Shown in pieces: positions 6,868 through 14,103 of a DNA stretch of 25,917 nt. Under the pieces are notes generated by a model. The model worked only from the letters and a program-made list of their open reading frames with translations. It was not told the origin of the DNA and ran no database searches. The translations under genes were made by a program, and so were the position numbers. How positions within the stretch are numbered: the stretch's first letter is position 1; every line of letters begins with the position of its first letter. The DNA comes from DATKSS01 sp049582065 (GTDB lineage: Bacteria > Chloroflexota > Dormibacteria > Dormibacterales > Dormibacteraceae): positions 1-25,917 of the forward strand of contig JBAUTF010000165.1 of NCBI GenBank assembly GCA_049582065.1, in the 5' to 3' direction.

Positions 6868-7452
6868 TTGCTGCCGTTGTTTCGGGCGGTTCTGGTGTGG
6901 ACGGTGATCCTCGTGACGGTGATCGCGCCGCGCGTGGTGCCGCCCGCCCAGAGCTATACGGCGGTGGCCGTGACCCAGCTCAGCTCGTACGACCGGCTGT
7001 CGGTCGTGAACCAGACCCGCACCCAGCGTGTCCACGCAGCCCAGGTTGCGGAGTCGCTCGCGTGGTCGCAGGAGCTCAAGCAGGGTCTGGCCGATTACGA
7101 GGCTCAGCAGCAGGCGCTGGCCGCCGCCCATGCCCAAGCAGCCGTGATCGCCGCCAGGAGCAACCACCCGCCTCCGCCGCCGGACATCGCCAAGGACATC
7201 ACCGACGCGTTCAGCCCGCTCGGCCCCGCCGCGGTCCAGTGGGCCATGAACGTCGCCTACTGCGAGTCGCGCTACCACCCGAACTCGGTGAACTCGTCGA
7301 GCGGTGCGTCGGGCCTCTTCCAGTTCCTCCCGAGCACATGGGGCGGGACTCCGTGGGCGAGCCAGTCGCCGTTCGACCCGGCCGCCAACGCGATGGCCGC
7401 CGCCTGGCTCTACTCGCACTACGGCCCGGGTCGTTGGGTGTGTCAGGGCTAG
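6868..7452 (+). CDS. Secreted lytic transglycosylase-like (SLT/lysozyme fold) protein
   Basis: 194 aa. An N-terminal hydrophobic segment (LFRAVLVWTVILVTVIAP, residues about 4-21) acts as signal peptide or anchor. Residues about 35-108 are Gln/Ala-rich and helical, possibly coiled coil, ending in a PPPPP linker. The C-terminal 75 residues carry the lysozyme-like domain: AMNVAYCESRYHPNSVN with the probable catalytic Glu, then GASGLFQFLPSTWGG, then a conserved end YGPGRWVCQG. The two Cys (in YCES and WVCQG) could form a disulfide. This pattern is shared by actinobacterial SLT and Rpf-like cell-wall hydrolases that cut peptidoglycan glycan strands. TTG 6868 is supported by AAGGAGG upstream. Whether it serves growth, division or resuscitation is unknown. 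Confidence 0.85.
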   Translation: MLPLFRAVLVWTVILVTVIAPRVVPPAQSYTAVAVTQLSSYDRLSVVNQTRTQRVHAAQVAESLAWSQELKQGLADYEAQQQALAAAHAQAAVIAARSNHPPPPPDIAKDITDAFSPLGPAAVQWAMNVAYCESRYHPNSVNSSSGASGLFQFLPSTWGGTPWASQSPFDPAANAMAAAWLYSHYGPGRWVCQG

Positions 7453-7464
7453 AAACGCAGACTG

Positions 7465-7485
7465 CTTCCCCGCTCCATGGGGAAG
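7465..7485. terminator. Hairpin between convergent genes
   Basis: CTTCCCC-GCTCCAT-GGGGAAG forms a 7-bp stem with a 7-base loop, placed between the stops of two convergent genes (7452 and 7498). It lacks a strong T-tract. It resembles the final hairpin of the dispersed repeat family seen at 15570, 17358 and 19508. Confidence 0.5.
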
Positions 7486-7497
7486 TGAGTGTTTCCT

Positions 7498-8679
7498 CTA
7501 GCCTTCGGCGATGACGACGATCTCCAGCTCGTAGATCGACTGCGGGCGGGGGGCGCCTTTCAACAGCATCGCCTCCAGGCCGGCGACCCCGGCACCGGAC
7601 GGAAGCTGCTCGCGCGTAGCCTCAGACAGGAGGACCTTCGCGGGGCGCACCTTGGACAGATACGCGGCGTTGTTGACCGGCACGCCGATCAGGGTGAACT
7701 CCAGACGCCGCTTCGAGCCGACATGCCCCGCCACGACGTCGCCGGTGTCCAGTCCGATGCCGACCGAGATCGCCGGCCTGCCGCGGGCGACCAGCTCGCG
7801 GTTGAGGCGGTCGATCTCCTTGACCATCCCCTGAGCGGCCTTGAGCGCCTGTTCCGCATGGTCTTCCATGGGGTTGGGAGCGCCGAAGACGACGAGCATC
7901 CCGTCACCCTGGAACTTGTCGATGTTGCCCCCATGGGCCAGCACCACCTCGATCATTCGCCGGAAGTATTCGTTCAGGAACTCGACGAGCTCTTCCGCGC
8001 CCATGCTCTGTGACAGGCGCGAGAAACCGGCGATGTCGGAGTTGAGGATGGTGACCTTGCGCCGCTCGCCCGCCAGCATCATGGTGTTGGGGTCGGAGTG
8101 CGCGAGCACATAGTCGGTGACCTGCTTGTTGACGTGGAGCTCGAAGAGCTGCCTCAGGAACTCCGACCGCTGGTACTGGCGCGCGTTGTCGATCGCCATC
8201 GCCGCCAGGTCGGAGATCGCCTGCAGGAACTCCTTGTCCTTCTCCTCGAAGATCGCGGCACGGAACGGGTTGTCGACGTAGACCGCCCCGATCACCTTGC
8301 CCTTCGTCACCAGGGGCACGGCGATGATCGAGCGCAGGTTCTGCAAGATGACCGACTGCTTGCCCTTGAACCGGTCGTCCAGGCTCGCATCCGTTGACAC
8401 GACGGCCTGCCCGGTCACGACGACCTGCTCGATCACGGTCCGGGAGCCCAGGAACTGGCGGGCGTTCTCCGGGTCCGACTCGCCACTGGACATCTGGACC
8501 GAGAGCTCGCCCGTGGCCGGGTCGACCAGCACGATGAAGCCGCGGGCCGCCTTCATCAGGGTGATGACGCGGTCCATGACCTTGCGCAGCACGACATCGA
8601 GCTCGAGCGACGAGCTGAGGTCGCGTGCGAGCTCATAGAGCAGGTGGTCGCGCATGCCGAGATCGACTTCGCGGGCCAA
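7498..8679 (-). CDS. GAF domain plus class III nucleotidyl cyclase-like protein
   Basis: About 393 aa. A GAF sensor domain spans roughly residues 20-175 (ARGFIVLVD...IIAVPLV...GAVYVDNPF). A helical linker (FLRQLFELHVNKQVTDYV) leads to a cyclase homology domain from about 215. Both metal aspartates are present (NSDIAGFS and FQGDGMLVVFG), as is the Lys before the second. In the last motif, however, the usual GDxVNxAAR reads GVPVNNAAY: the Asp before VN is Val and the transition-state Arg is Tyr. The protein may be a non-catalytic sensor or an atypical cyclase. TTG 8679 is chosen, 10 bases after a TACACT box; GTG 8685 or ATG 8655 are alternatives. The open frame extends to 8892 but that part overlaps pcrA and is not family-like. 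It is divergent from pcrA. Confidence 0.88.
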   Translation of the reverse strand: MAREVDLGMRDHLLYELARDLSSSLELDVVLRKVMDRVITLMKAARGFIVLVDPATGELSVQMSSGESDPENARQFLGSRTVIEQVVVTGQAVVSTDASLDDRFKGKQSVILQNLRSIIAVPLVTKGKVIGAVYVDNPFRAAIFEEKDKEFLQAISDLAAMAIDNARQYQRSEFLRQLFELHVNKQVTDYVLAHSDPNTMMLAGERRKVTILNSDIAGFSRLSQSMGAEELVEFLNEYFRRMIEVVLAHGGNIDKFQGDGMLVVFGAPNPMEDHAEQALKAAQGMVKEIDRLNRELVARGRPAISVGIGLDTGDVVAGHVGSKRRLEFTLIGVPVNNAAYLSKVRPAKVLLSEATREQLPSGAGVAGLEAMLLKGAPRPQSIYELEIVVIAEG

Positions 8680-8689
8680 GGGCACGAGC

Positions 8690-8695
8690 AGTGTA
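8690..8695 (-). promoter_or_regulatory. Putative -10 box of the cyclase-like gene
   Basis: TACACT on the minus strand, 10 bases before TTG 8679. Just upstream and overlapping it reads TTCGTTA, the same half-site as in the ino1 operator, giving TTCGTTACACT here against TTCGTTATGCT at ino1. Confidence 0.4.
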
Positions 8696-8725
8696 ACGAA
8701 CGAGTGCCGGAAATCCGGCCACCGG

Positions 8726-8731
8726 TAAACT
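8726..8731 (+). promoter_or_regulatory. Putative -10 box of pcrA
   Basis: TAAACT lies 9 bases before the TTG start of pcrA, so the transcript would have a leader of only a few bases. It shares a 61-bp intergenic space with the divergent cyclase promoter. Confidence 0.4.
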
Positions 8732-8740
8732 CGAATCCCC

Positions 8741-11002
8741 TTGGTTTCCGCAGAGTCCTCCCAGCCGAACGTCGACGCCCTGCTCGCGAAGCTGAACCCG
8801 CCCCAGCAGGAAGCCGTGACGCACGGCGATGGGCCGCTTCTGATCTTCGCGGGCGCGGGCAGCGGCAAGACCCGCGTGCTCACCGCGCGCATCGCCTACC
8901 TGATCGCGACCCGCCGCGTATGGCCCGACAGGCTGGTCGCCGTCACATTCACGAACAAAGCTGCGCGAGAGATGCGCGGAAGGGTCGAATCCCTGGTCGG
9001 CGAGGCGGCCCAGAAGATGTGGGTGGGGACGTTTCATTCCACGGCGGTCAAGATCCTGCGCCGCGACTCACAGCGCATCGGAATCGCCAACAGCTTCGTC
9101 ATCTTCGACGAGGACGACACTCGCGCGGCGCTGAGACGTGTCCTGGACGAGCTGCGCCTGGACCCGAAGCGCTATCCGATCGGCGCGCTCAGCAATGCGA
9201 TCTCACAGGCGAAAAACGAGCTCAAACGCCCGCAGGACTACCCCAACCGCAGCTACGCCGATGAGGTCGTGCGGCGCGTGTACGAGTCATACCAGGAGGT
9301 GTTGCGCCGATCAGGCGGTCTCGATTTCGACGACCTGATCATGAAGCTGGTCGAGCTGTTGAGCACCGACGAGGAGGCGCTCGCCAAGTGGCGTGACCGC
9401 TTCCGTCACGTGCTGGTCGACGAATACCAGGACACCAACCGGGCGCAGTACGTTCTGGTGAACCTGCTCGCGCAGGAACACCGCAACGTCGCAGTCGTCG
9501 GTGACGACGACCAATCGATTTATCGGTTTCGCGGCGCCGACATCCGCAACATCCTGGATTTCCGCAAGGACTACCCCGACGCGCATGTCGTCCATCTCGA
9601 GCAGAACTACCGCTCGAGCCAGGCGATCCTCGACACGGCCTACAGCGTCATCCGCAGCAACCCGGAACGCGCGGAGAAACGGTTGTGGACCGAGCGAGCA
9701 GGCGGCGAGAAGGTGATTGCGACCCAGGCTTACAACGAGATCGAGGAGGCGGAGTTCGTCGCAGACGAGATCGAACGTCTCCGACGCACCGAACAGCGCG
9801 GTTATTCGGATTTCGCGATCCTGTATCGCACCAACGCGCAGTCACGCTCTTTCGAGGACGTTCTCGCTCGCCGCCGCATCCCTTACCGGCTCGTCGGCGG
9901 CATCCGCTTCTGGGAGCGCCGAGAGGTCAAGGACCTTGTCGCCTACATGCGGTTCTGCTTCAACCCGAAAGACTCGCTGAGCTTCTCGCGCATCGTTTCG
10001 GTGCCGCCGCGCAAGATCGGCAACGTCACGGTCGATGCCCTCAACGCCCAGGCGCGCGCAATCAGTGAGTCCCCACTTGAACGCGCTGGCGCGCCCGCGG
10101 AATCGGACCTCCTGTCGCTGCTGGCCGACCCGGCCCACGTGCCCGGAGTGCCGAAAGCCGCCCTCGCCCCTCTCCATGGCTTCCGGGCGCAGATCGAATC
10201 CGTGCGTGCGACCATGGGGGTGCTGCGCCCCAGCGAGCTCCTCGACCATGTCGTCGAGGTGATGGACCTGCGCCGCCACTACCTCGACGGCACGCCGCAG
10301 GGCGAGGCGCGCATGGAGAACATCAACGAGCTGCGAGGCCTGGCCGAGAGCTTCGACGACCGCGAACCGGCCCAGGGCCTGGAGGATTTCCTCGCCGAGG
10401 TGGCGCTGGTCTCCGACGTGGACGCCTATGACGAGAACGGCGAAGGCGTCACGTTGATCACCCTGCACATGGTCAAGGGCCTCGAGTTCCCGGTGGTCTT
10501 CATGGTCGGGATGGAAGAGGGCCTGCTTCCGCATCAAAGAGCGCTGGACGAGCGCGAGGAGAACCCGTCGGCGGTGGGCGCCGCCACCGAGATGGCCGAG
10601 GAGCGGCGGCTCTGCTATGTCGGGATGACTCGGGCCAAAGACCGCCTGTACCTCAGCTGCGCGTTTCGCCGCCATCTTTATGGGCGCTCGCAGCCCGCCT
10701 TCCCCAGTCGGTTCCTGACCGAGATCCCGCAATCGCTGTTGGGAGCCCCAAGAGGCAGCGCCCCCGTCGCGCCGCCGCGCCAGGGATACAGGGAGCGCTA
10801 CCAGGAAAGGCAGGTGCAGGAGGCGCCGGCGGCGCCGCCCGTGCAGCGTTTCTCCAGCGGCGACCGGGTCAAGCACCCCGCGTTTGGCGCCGGCACCGTG
10901 GTCAAGAGCACGCTGACCCGCACAGACGAGGAGCTGGTGATCAAGTTCGACAAGGTCGGGCTCAAGATCCTCAGCGGAATGCTCGCCCCGCTGACCAAAT
11001 GA
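8741..11002 (+). CDS. pcrA: ATP-dependent DNA helicase PcrA/UvrD
   Basis: 753 aa, full length for the family. This superfamily 1A 3'-5' helicase acts in nucleotide excision repair, replication restart and clearing of RecA or stalled polymerase. The Q motif (NPPQQEAV, about 19-26) precedes Walker A GAGSGKT with K43. Walker B is VDEYQD (D227, E228), followed by DDQSIYRFRGAD and the QNYRS motif. The later motifs VTLITLHMVKGLEFPVVF and RRLCYVGMTRAKDRL are intact. The C-terminus has the PcrA-type tail GDRVKHPAFGAGTV, a Tudor-like element that binds RNA polymerase in PcrA. TTG 8741 is chosen because of the TAAACT box just upstream. Its stop overlaps the ligA start by 4 bases (ATGA). Confidence 0.97.
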   Translation: MVSAESSQPNVDALLAKLNPPQQEAVTHGDGPLLIFAGAGSGKTRVLTARIAYLIATRRVWPDRLVAVTFTNKAAREMRGRVESLVGEAAQKMWVGTFHSTAVKILRRDSQRIGIANSFVIFDEDDTRAALRRVLDELRLDPKRYPIGALSNAISQAKNELKRPQDYPNRSYADEVVRRVYESYQEVLRRSGGLDFDDLIMKLVELLSTDEEALAKWRDRFRHVLVDEYQDTNRAQYVLVNLLAQEHRNVAVVGDDDQSIYRFRGADIRNILDFRKDYPDAHVVHLEQNYRSSQAILDTAYSVIRSNPERAEKRLWTERAGGEKVIATQAYNEIEEAEFVADEIERLRRTEQRGYSDFAILYRTNAQSRSFEDVLARRRIPYRLVGGIRFWERREVKDLVAYMRFCFNPKDSLSFSRIVSVPPRKIGNVTVDALNAQARAISESPLERAGAPAESDLLSLLADPAHVPGVPKAALAPLHGFRAQIESVRATMGVLRPSELLDHVVEVMDLRRHYLDGTPQGEARMENINELRGLAESFDDREPAQGLEDFLAEVALVSDVDAYDENGEGVTLITLHMVKGLEFPVVFMVGMEEGLLPHQRALDEREENPSAVGAATEMAEERRLCYVGMTRAKDRLYLSCAFRRHLYGRSQPAFPSRFLTEIPQSLLGAPRGSAPVAPPRQGYRERYQERQVQEAPAAPPVQRFSSGDRVKHPAFGAGTVVKSTLTRTDEELVIKFDKVGLKILSGMLAPLTK

Positions 11003-12993
11003 AGCGCAAGCGCACCGCTGTCGACCCTGCGGTCCGGGTCGAGGAGCTCAGGCACCAGATCCGGCGCCACGAGCACGCCTACTACGTGCTCGACCAGCCG
11101 GAGGTTTCCGACGCGGAGTACGACGCGCTGTTCCTCGAGCTGCGCCGCATCGAAGAGGAGCGTCCCGACCTGCTGACAGCCGATTCGCCCACCCAGCGGG
11201 TGAGCGGCGAGGCGTCGGACCAGTTCGCCAAGGTGCGCCACCGCTCGCCGATGCTCAGCCTGCAGAACGCGTTCGACGAATCCGAGATCCGCGCTTTCGA
11301 CAAGCGGGTGCGCGCCGCCGTCGGCGACAAGGTGAAGTACTGCTGCGAGCTGAAGATCGACGGGCTCGCGATGAGCATCACCTATTCGAAAGGCCGGTTC
11401 CAGCGCGCGGCGACCCGCGGCGACGGAGCTGTCGGCGAGGACGTCAGCGCCAACGTCCGCACCATCCGCAGCGTCCCTCTGTCGGTGACCCCGGCGGCCG
11501 GCCTACCTGACGTATTCGATGTCAGGGGCGAGGTCTACTTCCCGACCGAAGCCTTCGAGAAGCTGAACCGCGAGATCGAGGCTCAGGGCCGCCCGCGTTT
11601 CGTCAATCCGCGCAACACCGCGGCCGGCAGCGTGAGGCAGATCGACCCCAATGTCACCGCGAGCCGCGACCTGCAGACGTTCATGTACACGCTCGACCCG
11701 GCCGGGCCCTGCCGCTCGCAGTGGGAGGTGCTCAAGACGCTCGAGAAGATGGGCTTTCGCGTCAACAAGAACCGTCGACGCCTCAGCTCGATCGACGAGG
11801 TCATCGACTACCACGCGGAATGGCAGCGCCGGCGCCATGAGCTGGTGCACGAGATCGACGGGATCGTGGTCAAGGTCGACGATTTCGCGCAGCAGCAGGA
11901 GCTGGGGTTCGTGGCGCGCTCGCCTCGCTGGGCGATTGCCTTCAAGTACGCACCGGAGCAGGCGGAGACGGAGGTGGAGGAGATCGCGTGCTACGTCGGC
12001 CGCACCGGCGTTTTGACGCCGGTGGCGCACGTGAAGCCGGTCGTGGTGGGCGGCGTGACCATCCGCAACGTGACGATGCACAACGAGGCGCAGGTCAACG
12101 AAAAGGGCGTGTATGTGGGAGCGCGCGTCGTGATCCACCGCGCCGGTGACGTGATCCCTGAGATCGTGAGCGTCAAGGAGCCGAAGACCGGTTGGAAGAT
12201 GCCCGCGAAATGCCCTGTGTGCGGCGGCGAAGTGGTGCGTGAGGAGCCCTACATCGCGCATCGATGCATCAACCCGTTCTGCGCCGCGCAGCGCCTCGAA
12301 CGCTTGCGGCATTTCGCCAGTCGCGGCGCGCTGAACATCGAGGGGCTCGGCTACGCGACCCTCGGCCAGGTCATCGACAAGGGTTGGGTCGAAGACCCCA
12401 GCGATCTCTATCACCTGACCAAAGAGCAGGTGATGGAGCTCGACGGCTTTGCAGAGAAGTCTGCCCAGAACCTGGTCGACCGCATCGCCGACAGCAGGCG
12501 GCCGCCGCTGGGACGCTTCGTCTACGCGCTCGGCATCCCCCAGGTTGGCGAAGCCACCGCCGACCTGCTCGCGGCCGACTTCGGCACGATCGACCGCCTG
12601 CGTGAGGCGGGCGAAGATGACCTCAAGCGGGTGGAGGGCATCGGGCCCAGCATGGCGCGCGAGGTCCATGTGTACTTCCATGGGCCTGGCGGGGAGCTGG
12701 CGGGCAGGCTGCTTGCGGCGGGGGTCGAGCCCCAGGCGGTCGAGGCGGTCGGCGAGGGGCCGTTCACCGGCAAGACGTTCGTGTTCACCGGCACGCTCGA
12801 GACCATGAGCCGCCCGGATGCCGAAGACCTGGTTCGCAGGATGGGCGGCAAGGCCGCCTCGAGCGTCAGCGCCAAGACCGACTACGTCGTGGCCGGTCCC
12901 GGCGCGGGCTCGAAGCTGGAGAAGGCCCAGAAGCTGAAGCTCGAGATCCTGGATGAGCAGGGCTTCCTCGCGATCCTTCCCCGGTCGAAATGA
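10999..12993 (+). CDS. ligA: NAD-dependent DNA ligase LigA
   Basis: 664 aa, full length. It seals nicks during replication and repair using NAD. Domain Ia lies about residues 8-70 with the Tyr pair HAYYVLD that binds NMN. The adenylation domain has CELKIDG with catalytic K119, then an OB fold. A zinc finger uses C405, C408, C423 and C428. Four helix-hairpin-helix units follow (for example EGIGPSMAREV), and a BRCT domain from about residue 590 (GKTFVFTGTL...DYVVAGPGAGSKLEKA). ATG 10999 overlaps the pcrA stop, and its own TGA overlaps the next start at 12990, so pcrA, ligA and the zinc-ribbon gene are probably one translationally coupled operon. Confidence 0.98.
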   Translation: MKRKRTAVDPAVRVEELRHQIRRHEHAYYVLDQPEVSDAEYDALFLELRRIEEERPDLLTADSPTQRVSGEASDQFAKVRHRSPMLSLQNAFDESEIRAFDKRVRAAVGDKVKYCCELKIDGLAMSITYSKGRFQRAATRGDGAVGEDVSANVRTIRSVPLSVTPAAGLPDVFDVRGEVYFPTEAFEKLNREIEAQGRPRFVNPRNTAAGSVRQIDPNVTASRDLQTFMYTLDPAGPCRSQWEVLKTLEKMGFRVNKNRRRLSSIDEVIDYHAEWQRRRHELVHEIDGIVVKVDDFAQQQELGFVARSPRWAIAFKYAPEQAETEVEEIACYVGRTGVLTPVAHVKPVVVGGVTIRNVTMHNEAQVNEKGVYVGARVVIHRAGDVIPEIVSVKEPKTGWKMPAKCPVCGGEVVREEPYIAHRCINPFCAAQRLERLRHFASRGALNIEGLGYATLGQVIDKGWVEDPSDLYHLTKEQVMELDGFAEKSAQNLVDRIADSRRPPLGRFVYALGIPQVGEATADLLAADFGTIDRLREAGEDDLKRVEGIGPSMAREVHVYFHGPGGELAGRLLAAGVEPQAVEAVGEGPFTGKTFVFTGTLETMSRPDAEDLVRRMGGKAASSVSAKTDYVVAGPGAGSKLEKAQKLKLEILDEQGFLAILPRSK

Positions 12994-13433
12994 TCTGCCC
13001 GGCCTGCGGGCTCGAGCTCCCCGGCCACGCCCGCTTCTGCGCGCGCTGCGGCGCGCGGCTTCCGTCGCCGGGGCCGGCCGCAGAGACCTGGGTTTTGGTG
13101 GTCTTCGGAGTCGGGATCGTGATCACCGCCGCGCTGGCCGTCCTGTACGCGGGTGTCGCGACCAACCCTACGGTCGCATCGAGCGGCCCGAATGCGGCAA
13201 CCGTGCGCACAGGTTCGATCCTGCTCGCGGCCGCGTTCGGGATCCTGTGCCTGCTGCAGAGCGCTGCGATCGCCGGGCTGGTGCGTGGCCGGGACTGGGG
13301 GCGCCTCGTGGCGACGGTCGCCTGCGTCCTGTGGAGCGCCACGTGCATCGGGCTGCCGGTGGCGGTCCTGGTGCTGAACTCGCTCTGGCGCCGCAAACCC
13401 CCTCCCGCACAAGCGGCGCGCCCACTCTTCTAG
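12990..13433 (+). CDS. Zinc-ribbon membrane protein
   Basis: 147 aa. It begins with a zinc ribbon MICPACGLELPGHARFCARCGARL (two CxxC pairs at about residues 3-6 and 17-20). About three transmembrane helices follow (residues roughly 33-54, 72-95 and 103-129), then a short basic tail. Zinc-ribbon plus TM proteins of this kind are common in Gram-positive and Chloroflexota genomes and have no agreed role. ATG 12990 overlaps the ligA stop codon by 4 bases, supporting co-expression with pcrA-ligA. With the next gene it occupies the place held by the membrane/lipoprotein gene yerH (camS) between ligA and gatCAB in Firmicutes, though no sequence relation is visible. Confidence 0.8.
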   Translation: MICPACGLELPGHARFCARCGARLPSPGPAAETWVLVVFGVGIVITAALAVLYAGVATNPTVASSGPNAATVRTGSILLAAAFGILCLLQSAAIAGLVRGRDWGRLVATVACVLWSATCIGLPVAVLVLNSLWRRKPPPAQAARPLF

Positions 13434-13436
13434 ACT
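13431..13436 (+). promoter_or_regulatory. Putative -10 box of the 13444 gene
   Basis: TAGACT begins on the stop codon of the zinc-ribbon gene and lies 7 bases before TTG 13444, consistent with a leaderless transcript. Confidence 0.4.
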
Positions 13437-13443
13437 CGCGCGG

Positions 13444-13800
13444 TTGCACACGACCGACGTGGCGCCCACTCGGACGGCCTCGACGCCCCGCTGGGTGTGG
13501 CCGTTCCTGCTCGGCGGTGCTGTGCTGCTTCTGGGCTGGGGCGTATTCGTCCTGAGCTTCAAGTCGGAGCCGTCGGCGGTGGGCCGCACCGGCGCGATCG
13601 TGATCTTGATTGCAGGTGCATCCATCGGGACCGCGCTGGTCGGGGGCCTCGCCTCGATCGGCCTTGTCGTGCGTGCTCGCTGGGCTCGACCTGTGGCCTG
13701 GTTTGCGTCGGCGCTGATGATCATCACGTGCGTGAGCTCGTGGGCCGGCCTCGTCGGGCTGGTGGGCCTCGCATCCGGCCGTACATCACGGAAAACCTAA
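13444..13800 (+). CDS. Small hypothetical membrane protein
   Basis: 118 aa with about three transmembrane helices (residues roughly 17-38, 47-74 and 81-108) and an Arg/Lys-rich end. No catalytic motif or known family is recognised. TTG 13444 is the only sensible start: the N-terminus HTTDVAPTRTASTPRWVWPF leads straight into the first helix, and TAGACT lies 7 bases upstream. Spacing to the neighbours is 10 bases on each side. The length and helix arrangement resemble the last part of the preceding gene product, so the two may be distant paralogues, but the similarity by eye is weak. Confidence 0.7.
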   Translation: MHTTDVAPTRTASTPRWVWPFLLGGAVLLLGWGVFVLSFKSEPSAVGRTGAIVILIAGASIGTALVGGLASIGLVVRARWARPVAWFASALMIITCVSSWAGLVGLVGLASGRTSRKT

Positions 13801-13803
13801 GCT
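13798..13803 (+). promoter_or_regulatory. Putative -10 box of gatC
   Basis: TAAGCT lies exactly 6 bases before the GTG start at 13810, the same spacing as TATGCT to ATG at ino1. It overlaps the stop codon of the preceding gene. It would give gatCAB a leaderless promoter of its own. Confidence 0.45.
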
Positions 13804-13809
13804 AGATCC

Positions 13810-14103
13810 GTGCCGCTTTCGAAGGACGAGGTCCGCCACGTCGCCATGCTCGCCCGCATCGGGCTCGAGCCAGGCGACGAAGAGTTCTATGCCGAGCAGC
13901 TGAGCGGCATCCTGGCCCACATCGACCGCCTGCAGCAGCTCGACACGGCCGCGATCCCGCCGACCGCACAGGTCGTCGAGGTCGCCAACCGGTTGCGTGA
14001 GGACGAGCCGCGACCCGGCCTCGGCCAGGCTGATGCCCTCACCAACGCGCCAGCCGCGGTCGACGGATTCTTCCGCGTGCCCTCCATCCAGGAAGAGGCT
14101 TGA
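13810..14103 (+). CDS. gatC: Asp-tRNA(Asn)/Glu-tRNA(Gln) amidotransferase subunit C
   Basis: 97 aa, typical length. The small subunit wraps around GatA and stabilises the GatA-GatB interface. The N-terminus LSKDEVRHVAMLARIGLEPGDEEFYAEQLSGIL matches the family helix pair, followed by the conserved LREDEPRPGL and a C-terminal VDGFFRVPSIQEE. GTG 13810 follows a TAAGCT box with 6 bases between. The stop overlaps the gatA start by 4 bases. Presence of GatCAB usually means that Gln-tRNA, Asn-tRNA or both are made by the indirect route. Confidence 0.96.
   Translation: MPLSKDEVRHVAMLARIGLEPGDEEFYAEQLSGILAHIDRLQQLDTAAIPPTAQVVEVANRLREDEPRPGLGQADALTNAPAAVDGFFRVPSIQEEA

Noticed and set aside
8680..8892. 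N-terminal extension of the cyclase-like protein
   Set aside because: It lies on the opposite strand of the pcrA 5' end, crosses both promoters and contains no domain-like sequence.
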